DNA from: Hyphomicrobiaceae bacterium
Lineage (GTDB): Bacteria; Pseudomonadota; Alphaproteobacteria; Rhizobiales; Hyphomicrobiaceae
Length of the DNA stretch: 12,614 nucleotides
Direction of reading: 5' to 3'
Assembly: GCA_017353825.1 (NCBI GenBank)
Contig: JAFMSC010000075.1
Location: forward strand, 1-12,614
The notes below the pieces were generated by a model. The model saw nothing but the letters and a program-made list of their open reading frames with translations. It was not told the origin of the DNA and did no database searches. Below are positions 1 through 6,190 of the stretch, one piece after another. Each line of letters opens with the position of its first letter. The stretch's first letter is position 1. A program made the translations under genes and the position numbers.

Positions 1-1330
1 GTACCGGCGTGGTGACGAACGGGACACCCGCTTGGCTGAGCGCCGCTACCGCCTCGGCCGATTTCGCGTGCCGACCCGACCAGGCGACGTGCACCGGCTT
101 GTCGGTCTCCGCCGCCGCGGCCGCGATGGCCTCGCAGGCGCGCGCCGCCGATGGCCCCGAGATGGACGCAAGCAGGATCGAGAGCTGGTCGATGTGCGGG
201 TCGGCCAGCACCAGCTTCAGCGCGGCCGTCAGCACGCCCATGTCGTTGAAGAACGCCGCCGTCACGTCCGCCGGGTTCTCGGGCGAGGCGTACGCCGGCA
301 CCACCGTCCTCAGCGCCGCCAGGGTCTCCTCTGAGAACGGCGGCAGCGTCAGGCCGCCCTTCACCGCCGCGTCGGCGTAGACGATGCTGGAGCCCCCGGA
401 GATCGACAGCACGCCCACGCGGTTGCCGCGCGGCAGGCGCCCCTGGGCGAACAGCTTGGCGATGTCGACGATGGGCTCAACGTCGTCAACCTCGATCAGC
501 CCGGCCTGGCGCAGCGCCGCGCGGTAGAGATCGGCGCTGCCCGTCATGTTGGCGGTATGCGAGGCGGCGGCCTTGACGCCGGCGTCCGTGATGGCGGCCT
601 TCCAGATCATCACCGGCTTGCCCGTCGCCAGCGATTTGCGGCCCACGTCGAGCAGGCGCCGCGCGTCCGGCGTGCCCTCCAGGTAGGCGAACACCGCCGA
701 CGTGCCCGCATCGTCGAGGAAAGCGGAAAGCAGCTCGGGCATGTCGATGTCGGTCTCGTTGCCCGACGAGACGCAGTAGCGGAAGCCCAGGCCCTGGGCT
801 TCCGCGAGATTGACGATGGCGTAGCCGAAGCCGCCCGACTGGAACGCGCACGACACCGAGCCCGGCCGGAAATCGGTCTCGTCGATGACGCTGCCGAAGG
901 CCGCCCACACCCGCGCTTCCAGCGACAGCACGCCCTGGCAGTTGGGTCCAATGACGCGCACGCCGCTCTCGGCGATGGCGCCCGTCAGCTCGGCCTCGAG
1001 CTTGCGCCCCTGCGCGCCGCTCTCGCGGAAGCCGGCGGTCAGCACGATCGCAAACGGGATTTTGGCCCTGCCGCAGTCGCGAATCGCAGCGGCCACGGCC
1101 GCGGCGGGCACGGCGACAATGGCCAGGTCGCAGGGCGCACCGATCGAGGCAGCATCAGGGTAGCACTTGAGGCCGTGCAACTCGGGATACTTTGGATTGA
1201 CCGGAAACATCCCACCGGCGTAGCCCGCCCCCTTGAGCGCCTTGATTGGCTGGCCGCTGATGCGGCCGAGATCCGCCGAGGCGCCAATGATGGCGATGCC
1301 GCGCGGATGGAACAGACGCTCGAAGCTCAC
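1..1330 (-). CDS. ADP-forming acyl-CoA synthetase (acetate--CoA ligase family), C-terminus outside the window
   Basis: Continuous minus-strand reading frame of 443 codons that leaves the window at its left edge. It begins with GTG at 1328-1330, preceded five bases upstream by a strong GGAGGAGG ribosome binding site; there is no usable ATG at this end. The first residues (MSFERLFHPRGIAIIGAS) are the CoA-binding Rossmann fold of the NDP-forming acyl-CoA synthetase/succinyl-CoA ligase superfamily. The ligase domains follow, with VIGPNCQG near 127-133, the FQSGG loop near 163-167 and a SHTA motif whose His258 matches the phosphorylated histidine of the family. Family members interconvert an acid, CoA and ATP with acyl-CoA, ADP and phosphate in the cytoplasm. 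The missing part should be the rest of the ligase region and an ATP-grasp domain, since fused enzymes are usually about 700 residues. The substrate cannot be told. It diverges from the nitroreductase gene across 154 bases. Confidence 0.9.
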   Translation of the reverse strand, partial: MSFERLFHPRGIAIIGASADLGRISGQPIKALKGAGYAGGMFPVNPKYPELHGLKCYPDAASIGAPCDLAIVAVPAAAVAAAIRDCGRAKIPFAIVLTAGFRESGAQGRKLEAELTGAIAESGVRVIGPNCQGVLSLEARVWAAFGSVIDETDFRPGSVSCAFQSGGFGYAIVNLAEAQGLGFRYCVSSGNETDIDMPELLSAFLDDAGTSAVFAYLEGTPDARRLLDVGRKSLATGKPVMIWKAAITDAGVKAAASHTANMTGSADLYRAALRQAGLIEVDDVEPIVDIAKLFAQGRLPRGNRVGVLSISGGSSIVYADAAVKGGLTLPPFSEETLAALRTVVPAYASPENPADVTAAFFNDMGVLTAALKLVLADPHIDQLSILLASISGPSAARACEAIAAAAAETDKPVHVAWSGRHAKSAEAVAALSQAGVPFVTTPV

Positions 1331-1484
1331 GGGTCCTCCTCCCCTGGCCGATGCGGCCGCAGCGACCATCCCCCTTGCCGCCGGCCCCGGCCTAATGTCG
1401 TTGTTGCGCGCGCTCGGTGCCGGCCCATAGTCTCGCCATCGGGCGCCACCTTCAAGCGCGCAGTGAACGAATGGGAATTCCCGC

Positions 1485-2162
1485 ATGATGAGTGTCGAGG
1501 AGGCCATCGTCGGCCGCCACTGTTTCCGCGCCTTTCTGCCCACTGCGGTGCCGCGCAAGCTGATCGCGCGCATTCTTGAGATCGCCGGGCGGGCGCCCTC
1601 GGGCTCCAACATCCAGCCGTGGAAGGTGTGGGTGCTCGACGGGGCTGTGAAGGAGGCGCTCAGCAAGGAGCTGACCGACCTCTACGACGCTGGCAGGCTC
1701 GGCCCGCGCGAGTACAACTACTACCCGGAGACGTGGCGTGAGCCCTACCTGGCGCGCCGGCGGGCCTGCGGCTGGGGGCTCTACGGCCTCCTCGGCATCG
1801 GCCGCGCCGACAAGGACAAGATGCACGCCCAACACCGACGCAACTTCCTGTTCTTCGACGCGCCCGTTGGCCTGATCTTCTCCATCGACCGCGATATGGA
1901 GCAGGGCTCCTGGCTCGATTACGGCATGTTCCTTGAGAACATCATGATCGCCGCCCGGCCCTTCGGCCTGGAGACCTGCCCGCAGGCCGCGTTCCTCAAC
2001 TTCCACGACGTGCTGCAGAAACGCCTCAGCATCCCTGCAGAGCAGATGATCGTGTGTGGCATGGCGCTCGGCTACCCGGACCCCGGCGCCGAGGTCAATG
2101 CGTTCTCCCCGGAACGGCTGAAGCCCGCGGAGTTCGTGACCTTCGTCGAGGAGCTGAAATAG
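1485..2162 (+). CDS. Nitroreductase family protein (FMN-dependent)
   Basis: A 225-residue protein, the normal length for a nitroreductase. The N-terminal pattern SVEEAIVGRHCFRAF matches the phosphate-binding RRSxRxF signature (Arg11, Arg15). APSGSNIQPW at 38-47 is the FMN-binding turn. The C-terminal half has the family's GLETCPQAAF segment (161-170) and CGMALGYPDP (191-200), which close the flavin site at the dimer interface. Such enzymes reduce nitroaromatics, quinones or enones with NAD(P)H; this subgroup (about 30 residues inserted around 70-110) often annotates only as 'nitroreductase', so the natural substrate is unknown. Two ATGs are adjacent (1485 and 1488) and neither has a clear Shine-Dalgarno sequence; the nearest purine run is GGGAA about eight bases upstream. 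No other gene appears to be co-transcribed ahead of it, and hairpins follow the stop. Confidence 0.92.
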   Translation: MMSVEEAIVGRHCFRAFLPTAVPRKLIARILEIAGRAPSGSNIQPWKVWVLDGAVKEALSKELTDLYDAGRLGPREYNYYPETWREPYLARRRACGWGLYGLLGIGRADKDKMHAQHRRNFLFFDAPVGLIFSIDRDMEQGSWLDYGMFLENIMIAARPFGLETCPQAAFLNFHDVLQKRLSIPAEQMIVCGMALGYPDPGAEVNAFSPERLKPAEFVTFVEELK

Positions 2163-2168
2163 GCGCCA

Positions 2169-2205
2169 GACCCTCCGGGTCCGAAGCGATGGCTGCAAGG
2201 CAGCC
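2169..2205 (+). terminator. Two consecutive hairpins after the nitroreductase stop
   Basis: Seven bases beyond the nitroreductase stop there is a GACCC/GGGTC stem with a TCC loop (2169-2181). A perfect GGCTGC-AAG-GCAGCC hairpin follows (2191-2205). There is no T-run, so factor-independent termination is doubtful, but the position fits an end-of-transcript structure. The first hairpin contains the 12-mer CAGACCCTCCGG (2167-2178), which recurs in the hairpin at 6154-6184. Confidence 0.4.
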
Positions 2206-2294
2206 GTCGGCAACGCCAGCGTCGGACACACCGCGTCTCGCAATCGCCAAATTTCTTGAGAACACGTTTGGGCTGCTGTGACGGGTAGCCCCCT

Positions 2295-2332
2295 GATGAT
2301 CCATACGAACCAGATGATCCATGATGATCCAT
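2295..2332 (+). repeat. Three copies of GATGATCCAT spanning the lipase start codon
   Basis: Exact 10-mers lie at 2295-2304, 2313-2322 and 2323-2332; the last two are directly adjacent and create the ATGATG start of the lipase gene. The first copy opens a 12-codon reading frame (ATG at 2296, TAA at 2332-2334) that overlaps the lipase start in another frame. No Shine-Dalgarno sequence is visible ahead of either start. Confidence 0.85.
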
Positions 2333-3262
2333 AAGGTCGGACTCGCAACGCTGGTCTTGTCGGCAGCGCTCCTTGCCATCAACCCGACGCGGACCTTCGC
2401 CGAGGAGGGGGGAAGCGAGACCGGCGTGCTGGGCAAGCTCTGGCAGGGCATCAAGCAAGAAACGAGCAAGATCGAAGACGACGCCAGACGCATGTACGAG
2501 AGCACGCCGCGCCAAGGCTCCTGCCAGGAGCGACGCGCCCGCATCCTGGCGGTGCTCCCGGACGCGCTGACTTTTGTCCGACTCGCACGCAACGTCTACG
2601 ACAGCAAGCACGAGGCGCAGATGAGATCGGCCGGCCTCAGTACGCTCGATCTCGGAAGTGGCAGGACGGCCTATTACGAGTCCGCGGGGAGGCGCTACGC
2701 GGAGGTCCACATCGACGAGGCGGGCCGCCGGGCCGTCGTCGTCTTCCGCGGGACGCGGCTCACCGTGCAGAGCGACGTCTCGACCGATGTCACGAACTTC
2801 GTCGGCCTCCCCTCCGGCTACTACCGTTGGGCCTCTGCCCTGGCAGCGCGCGTCGTGCGCGACCATCCTCGGATGCAGGTCGTCGCGACGGGACATTCGC
2901 TTGGCGGCGGCCTGGCGATCTACGCCGTGCTGCGCAATCCCGGAGTGAAGGGCTTCGCGTTCAACCCTGCGGGTCTGGCGAAGCTCACCTGGGCCAAGAC
3001 GAGCCGAGCTGAGCGGGCGCGCACCAATGCCGCACTGACCGTGGTCTCCACCCGCAACGGTCAGGTTGTCGAGCCCGTCACCGCCACCTCCCTCGCCGGC
3101 GGCTCAGTCCTGCCCGGGCACGTCATTGTGCTGGAGTCCGATGCCCTCAACCCGGTCGCCCTGCACAGCGCCACGGCCGTCGTCACGGCGCTGGAGCGGG
3201 TGGACGCGAACCACGCCAGCGGCTCGGTCTGCGACGGCGACCTGGGCGTGCTCGCCCATTGA
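2321..3262 (+). CDS. Secreted class-3 lipase-like protein (Lipase_3 fold)
   Basis: A 313-residue protein. Residues 1-28 form a signal peptide: Lys5, a hydrophobic core (VGLATLVLSAALLAI) and a likely cleavage after TFA, so it should act in the periplasm or outside. Residues 75-290 carry the Lipase_3 alpha/beta-hydrolase pattern: a conserved strand with VVVFRGTR (139-146) for the oxyanion region, then VVATGHSLGGGLAIYAVL, the nucleophile elbow with Ser193, then FAFNPAG (212-218). His282 in the LHS segment is the best candidate base. The usual Asp in an RVVxxxDxVP motif is not present: the corresponding stretch reads VVSTRNGQVVEPV (241-253), so the acid could be Glu251 or the protein may be altered. 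The start lacks a visible ribosome binding site and lies within a tandem repeat; the stop lies within another one. Members hydrolyse acyl esters; the substrate is not predictable. Confidence 0.82.
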   Translation: MMIHKVGLATLVLSAALLAINPTRTFAEEGGSETGVLGKLWQGIKQETSKIEDDARRMYESTPRQGSCQERRARILAVLPDALTFVRLARNVYDSKHEAQMRSAGLSTLDLGSGRTAYYESAGRRYAEVHIDEAGRRAVVVFRGTRLTVQSDVSTDVTNFVGLPSGYYRWASALAARVVRDHPRMQVVATGHSLGGGLAIYAVLRNPGVKGFAFNPAGLAKLTWAKTSRAERARTNAALTVVSTRNGQVVEPVTATSLAGGSVLPGHVIVLESDALNPVALHSATAVVTALERVDANHASGSVCDGDLGVLAH

Positions 3263-3301
3263 TGGCGTGCTCGCCCATTGACGGCGTGCCCGCCCATGGA
3301 C
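3245..3301 (+). repeat. 19-bp tandem repeat, three copies, over the lipase stop codon
   Basis: Units at 3245-3263, 3264-3282 and 3283-3301 read GGCGTGCTCGCCCATTGAT/C with few changes in the third copy. The lipase TGA (3260-3262) lies in the first unit. Each unit can fold into a short GC hairpin (GGCG-TGCT-CGCC); the first is a perfect TGGGCG-TGCT-CGCCCA stem at 3243-3258. This gives three tandem hairpins in the gap between two convergent genes. Confidence 0.88.
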
Positions 3302-3369
3302 GTCGTGCGCGCGGTCATCCGTGGCGCAATAGCCTACCGCGGGCACCGCCTGCGAATGGCTCCCGTGCC

Positions 3370-3393
3370 GGCTACTCAAGCTTAAGAGTAGCC
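3370..3393 (-). terminator. 8-bp inverted repeat across the end of the hydrolase gene
   Basis: GGCTACTC at 3370-3377 and GAGTAGCC at 3386-3393 are perfect inverted copies with an 8-base AT-rich loop. The structure covers the last codons and TAG stop (3372-3374) of the minus-strand hydrolase, in the gap between two convergent genes. No T-run follows on either strand, so a terminator role is only likely. Confidence 0.4.
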
Positions 3394-4361
3394 CGCAGGA
3401 AGGCCGTGACCGCCTTCACGGATGCACTGTGGGCCTCGGCGTTGTAGGCGATGGTGGGGCCGCGCACGACGCAGGGGTCGTCCATGGTGAAGGGCTGCTT
3501 GGTGTCCGCGTTGATGATCCGCCCCTCCGACTCCTCGGCAAGCCGGCACGCCCGCGTGCTCTGCGACTGCTCGGCCTTGACCGGGGTCTTGAAGTTCGCC
3601 CCGTCGAAGACATGATAGGCGCCGGCGTACTCGGTGAGCATCACGTCCTTGCCAGCCTTGCGCAACCGCTCGACATAGGCCCGGCACGGCGCCACGGGCA
3701 CGTAGTCGTCGTCGCTGCCGTGGAAGAGCCTGATCGGCCTGTCGGCGAGGTTCTCATCGTCAATATAGCTCGTGGCGCAGTTCGCATAGAACGGAATATA
3801 GGCGGCAAACTCCGCATTCGCTGGTCCGTGCATGCCCTGGAAGCGCTTCATGCTGGCGTAGAGAATGGCCTGGCCGCCCCGAGAGAAGCCCATCGCCGCG
3901 ATCCGCGCCGGGTCGACGCGCGGATGCTTGGCGATAAGCTCGAGCGCCCGATAGGCGTCGTAGGTCTGAACCAGGCGGCCGAGCAGCGCCTGGTTCGCGC
4001 TGACGGAAACGAGGCCGCGTGCCGAGAAGCTGTCGACCAGGAACGTCGCGAACCCCATGCCGTTGAGCACCTGAACCCAATCGTGCGCGTTGCGGCCGAT
4101 GCCGCCCGAGCCGTGGATCAGGACAACCGTCGGCAAGCGCGCGACGCTCGACTCCGGCAGGCGCAGCTCTCCCGCGATCACAACCTCGCCACCCTGCTTG
4201 GCCCCGGTGAGGAATTGCTGGTCGGTCAGCGTCAGGGTCTTGAAGGGGTGAATCTCAACTCTGGCGGTTTGCGCGCTCGCCATGTGCGGCAACAGCCCCG
4301 CCAGAGCAGCGCAAGCCATGCCGACCGCAACGCGACTGAGCCGCCTCAATGGTGGGCGCAT
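3372..4361 (-). CDS. Secreted dienelactone hydrolase-family alpha/beta hydrolase
   Basis: A 329-residue protein with a clear signal peptide: positive N-terminus (RPPLRRLSR), a hydrophobic stretch, and a cleavage motif ASA before Gln31. The mature part is an alpha/beta hydrolase with TVVLIHGSGG (78-87) for the oxyanion hole, AAMGFSRGG (155-163) with nucleophile Ser160, LFHGSDDDYVPV (212-223) holding the acid among Asp217-219, and AYHVFD (248-253) with His250. This order and spacing match the dienelactone hydrolase family (PF01738), which cleaves esters or lactones. Four cysteines lie in the mature protein (Cys195, Cys226, Cys273, Cys298), which would allow disulfides in the periplasm. The start is well supported: GGGAGGAGG lies three bases upstream of ATG 4361. 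It appears to be a single-gene unit with its own promoter, convergent with the lipase. Substrate unknown. Confidence 0.9.
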   Translation of the reverse strand: MRPPLRRLSRVAVGMACAALAGLLPHMASAQTARVEIHPFKTLTLTDQQFLTGAKQGGEVVIAGELRLPESSVARLPTVVLIHGSGGIGRNAHDWVQVLNGMGFATFLVDSFSARGLVSVSANQALLGRLVQTYDAYRALELIAKHPRVDPARIAAMGFSRGGQAILYASMKRFQGMHGPANAEFAAYIPFYANCATSYIDDENLADRPIRLFHGSDDDYVPVAPCRAYVERLRKAGKDVMLTEYAGAYHVFDGANFKTPVKAEQSQSTRACRLAEESEGRIINADTKQPFTMDDPCVVRGPTIAYNAEAHSASVKAVTAFLRATLKLE

Positions 4362-4380
4362 AGCCTCCTCCCCGGCACAC

Positions 4381-4655
4381 AGTTGGTGTTGTGAACGTCA
4401 GTCTCCCCTGATGATAGCGCAACCGACTGAGCTAGCAATATCACCCTCAAGACAGAGGCGCGCGTTGCCTCGCCAGAACGTTGAAGAGCTCTCCGGCTCG
4501 GGAGAGATTGGCTGGGCAAAAGCGGGCCGACGCCTCACCGCGCCTCACCGCGCCCTATGGACGCTTGCCCCTCCTGGTCTGACAACAATTCACAGCGTCC
4601 ACGCCAACCAGACAGCGGCCGCCGACCAGGAAGCCGCCGATGTCGCCTCGGCGCA
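4381..4655. other. Non-coding stretch with a 10-bp direct repeat and one hairpin
   Basis: Apart from the hydrolase promoter I find no gene here. Two adjacent copies of CGCCTCACCG lie at 4531-4540 and 4541-4550, and CTCTCC/GGAGAG forms a hairpin at 4489-4506 with a 6-base loop. The part above 4560 may contain the eroded 3' end of the LysE-like pseudogene, but no recognisable helices of that family remain. Confidence 0.5.
4411..4438 (-). promoter_or_regulatory. Candidate sigma70-type promoter of the hydrolase gene
   Basis: On the minus strand TTGCTA (4433-4438) and TATCAT (4411-4416) are separated by 16 bases, about 50 bases ahead of the hydrolase start, in a locally AT-richer patch of otherwise GC-rich DNA. 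Match to the -35 and -10 consensus is moderate, so this is tentative. Confidence 0.35.
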
Positions 4656-4922
4656 CAGCACGCGCCGGCCGAGCCGGACGAGAAAGGCTGCCCACACCAG
4701 CCGCAGCGCCTAAGACCGGCGCCCCAGCCCCTCGATCGGCGGGCTGAGCCCATGCCCACGTTGGCAATAATGGCGGCGAGGCCCGCTTGCGTACCCAACA
4801 TTGAGGAGACCCGCCAGGCTCCCATGCCGCCGGTTGTTTGCGACAATCAGTGTCGCCGTGGCCAGGCACGATCACAATGACCACGCGGGCCACGAGATAG
4901 GCGGCGTACGGTGCAAGGGCAT
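4656..4922 (-). pseudogene. Decayed LysE/RhtB-family amino-acid exporter (N-terminal part, multiple frameshifts)
   Basis: Reading the minus strand across three frames reassembles the N-terminal half of a LysE/RhtB exporter. PYAAYLVARVVIVIVPGHGDT (4849-4911) matches the first helix and the PGP signature. IVANNRRHGSLAGLLNVG (4794-4847) follows one base later in another frame. GTQAGLAAIIANVGMGSA (4742-4795) matches helix two, in a third frame. ALRLVWAAFLVRLGRRVL (4656-4709) matches the family's 'GAAYLLWLG' helix three, in yet another register. The ATG at 4920-4922 overlaps the CoA-transferase stop as TGATG, a classic translational-coupling junction, so the ancestor was probably the last gene of that operon. 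From that ATG only 16 codons are open now. The normal protein is about 200 residues; the second half is not recognisable. The call rests on my recall of the family pattern, not a search. Sequencing errors could explain some shifts, but not the lost C-terminal half. Confidence 0.55.
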
Positions 4923-6109
4923 CACACCACCCGGTCGCGCGTCAGCGCATTCACCTCCGCCGCGCTGTAGCCGAGCAGCCGTGTGAGCACCTCGCGCGTG
5001 TGCTGCCCGAGCCGTGGCGGCGCAGTGTAGGCGTCGAGCGGGGTGCCGCTGAGATGCACGGCGCTCTTGACGGCCTTCACCACGCCGGCGCTGGCGTGCT
5101 CCATCTGGGCGAGCATCCCGCGCGCCTTCAACAGGTCGCTCTCGCACACCTCGCCCACGGTGCGGATGGCGCCCGACGGCACGCCGGCCTTATCGAGGCG
5201 CGCCATCCACTCATCCCGGCTACGCGCTTTGACGATCGCTCTGATGAGCGGCACCAGCGCCTCTCGGTTGCGCACGCGGTCGGCGGCCTTGGCGAAGCGC
5301 GGGTCGTCCACCAGGTCGGGCGTCTCGGCGGCCTTGCAGAAGCGCCGCCACAGGTCGTCGTTGGCCACGCCCAGGTTGATCCAGCCGTCCGCCGCCTCGA
5401 AGGTCTCGTAAGGGACGATGGTGGGGTGCTCGTTGCCACGGCGCTTGGGCGTCTCGCCGGTGGCGAAGTAGATGCCAGCGTTGAAGGTGAGCAGCGACGC
5501 CATCGCCTCGTACATGGAGATGTCCACGTGCTGACCCTGGCCGGTCGATTTGGCCGCATACAGCGCCGCCAGGATGCCCTGCACGGCATAGAGGCCGGAA
5601 ACCAGGTCAGCCACGGCGATGCCCACCTTGTAGGGGGCGCCATCGCGCGGGCCGGTGATGTCCATGATGCCGGCCTCGCCCTGCGCGATCACGTCGTAGC
5701 CGGCGCGGTTCTTCTGGGGACCGCTGGCGCCGAAGCCGGAAATGGAGGCATAGACCATGGCCGGCCGACGCTTCTTCACCGCCGCGTATCCGAAGCCCAG
5801 GCGGTGCATGGCGCCGGGGCGGAAGTTCTCGACCAGGATGTCGGATTTGTCGATGAGCCGCCACAGCACCCCCTTGCCGGCCTCGCTCTTCATGTCGAGG
5901 GTGATGCTCTTCTTGTTGCGGTTGACCGAGAGGAAGTAGGCCGCCTGGTCGCCCTGGTAAGGCGGCGCGAAGGCGCGCGTGTCGTCGCCCTTGCCGGGTT
6001 GCTCCACCTTGATCACCTCGGCGCCCATGTCGCCGAGCTGCATGGTGCAGTAGGGCCCCGACAGCACCCGCGTCAGGTCAACCACACGCAATCCTTCCAG
6101 CGGACGCAT
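4922..6109 (-). CDS. CaiB/BaiF family (class III) CoA-transferase
   Basis: A 395-residue protein of standard family length. The opening MRPLEGLRVVDLTRVLSGPYCTMQLGDMGAEVIKVE is the family's diagnostic N-terminus; it is followed by FLSVNRNKKSITLD (59-72), LVENFRPG (92-99) and GQGQHVDISMYEA (190-202). Asp168 in VADLVSGLYA aligns with the catalytic aspartate that forms the mixed anhydride in formyl-CoA transferase. These cytoplasmic dimers move CoA between carboxylic acids (for example oxalate, carnitine, 2-hydroxyacids or succinate as partners); the pair used here cannot be read from sequence. A GAGGGAGAC ribosome binding site supports ATG 6109. It follows the D-2-hydroxyacid dehydrogenase by 81 bases on the same strand, and its stop overlaps the start of the LysE-like remnant, which suggests one transcription unit. 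Confidence 0.93.
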   Translation of the reverse strand: MRPLEGLRVVDLTRVLSGPYCTMQLGDMGAEVIKVEQPGKGDDTRAFAPPYQGDQAAYFLSVNRNKKSITLDMKSEAGKGVLWRLIDKSDILVENFRPGAMHRLGFGYAAVKKRRPAMVYASISGFGASGPQKNRAGYDVIAQGEAGIMDITGPRDGAPYKVGIAVADLVSGLYAVQGILAALYAAKSTGQGQHVDISMYEAMASLLTFNAGIYFATGETPKRRGNEHPTIVPYETFEAADGWINLGVANDDLWRRFCKAAETPDLVDDPRFAKAADRVRNREALVPLIRAIVKARSRDEWMARLDKAGVPSGAIRTVGEVCESDLLKARGMLAQMEHASAGVVKAVKSAVHLSGTPLDAYTAPPRLGQHTREVLTRLLGYSAAEVNALTRDRVV

Positions 6110-6142
6110 TCCGTCTCCCTCTTATCAGTGTCTCCAACGTTT

Positions 6143-6186
6143 GTGTCACGGGCGTCAGACCCTCCGGACCCCCCGGGATCTGACAC
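6143..6186 (-). terminator. Inverted-repeat element between dehydrogenase and CoA-transferase
   Basis: GTCAGA (6154-6159) pairs with TCTGAC (6179-6184), with an inner TCCGG/CCGGGA stem. A second arm, GTGTCA (6143-6148), is complementary to TGACAC (6181-6186), so two mutually exclusive folds are possible. It lies just after the dehydrogenase stop and ahead of the CoA-transferase. It may be an intra-operon processing or attenuation site, or a dispersed repeat: the 12-mer CAGACCCTCCGG (6156-6167) also follows the nitroreductase gene. Confidence 0.4.
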
Positions 6187-6190
6187 CTGT

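Noticed and set aside
4400..4440. tRNA-like D-arm on the minus strand (TAGCTCAGTCGGTTGC)
   Set aside because: Only the D-arm resembles a tRNA. The D-stem has a mismatch, no anticodon stem or T-arm with GTTCGA follows and no acceptor stem closes. The sequence is better read as a promoter.
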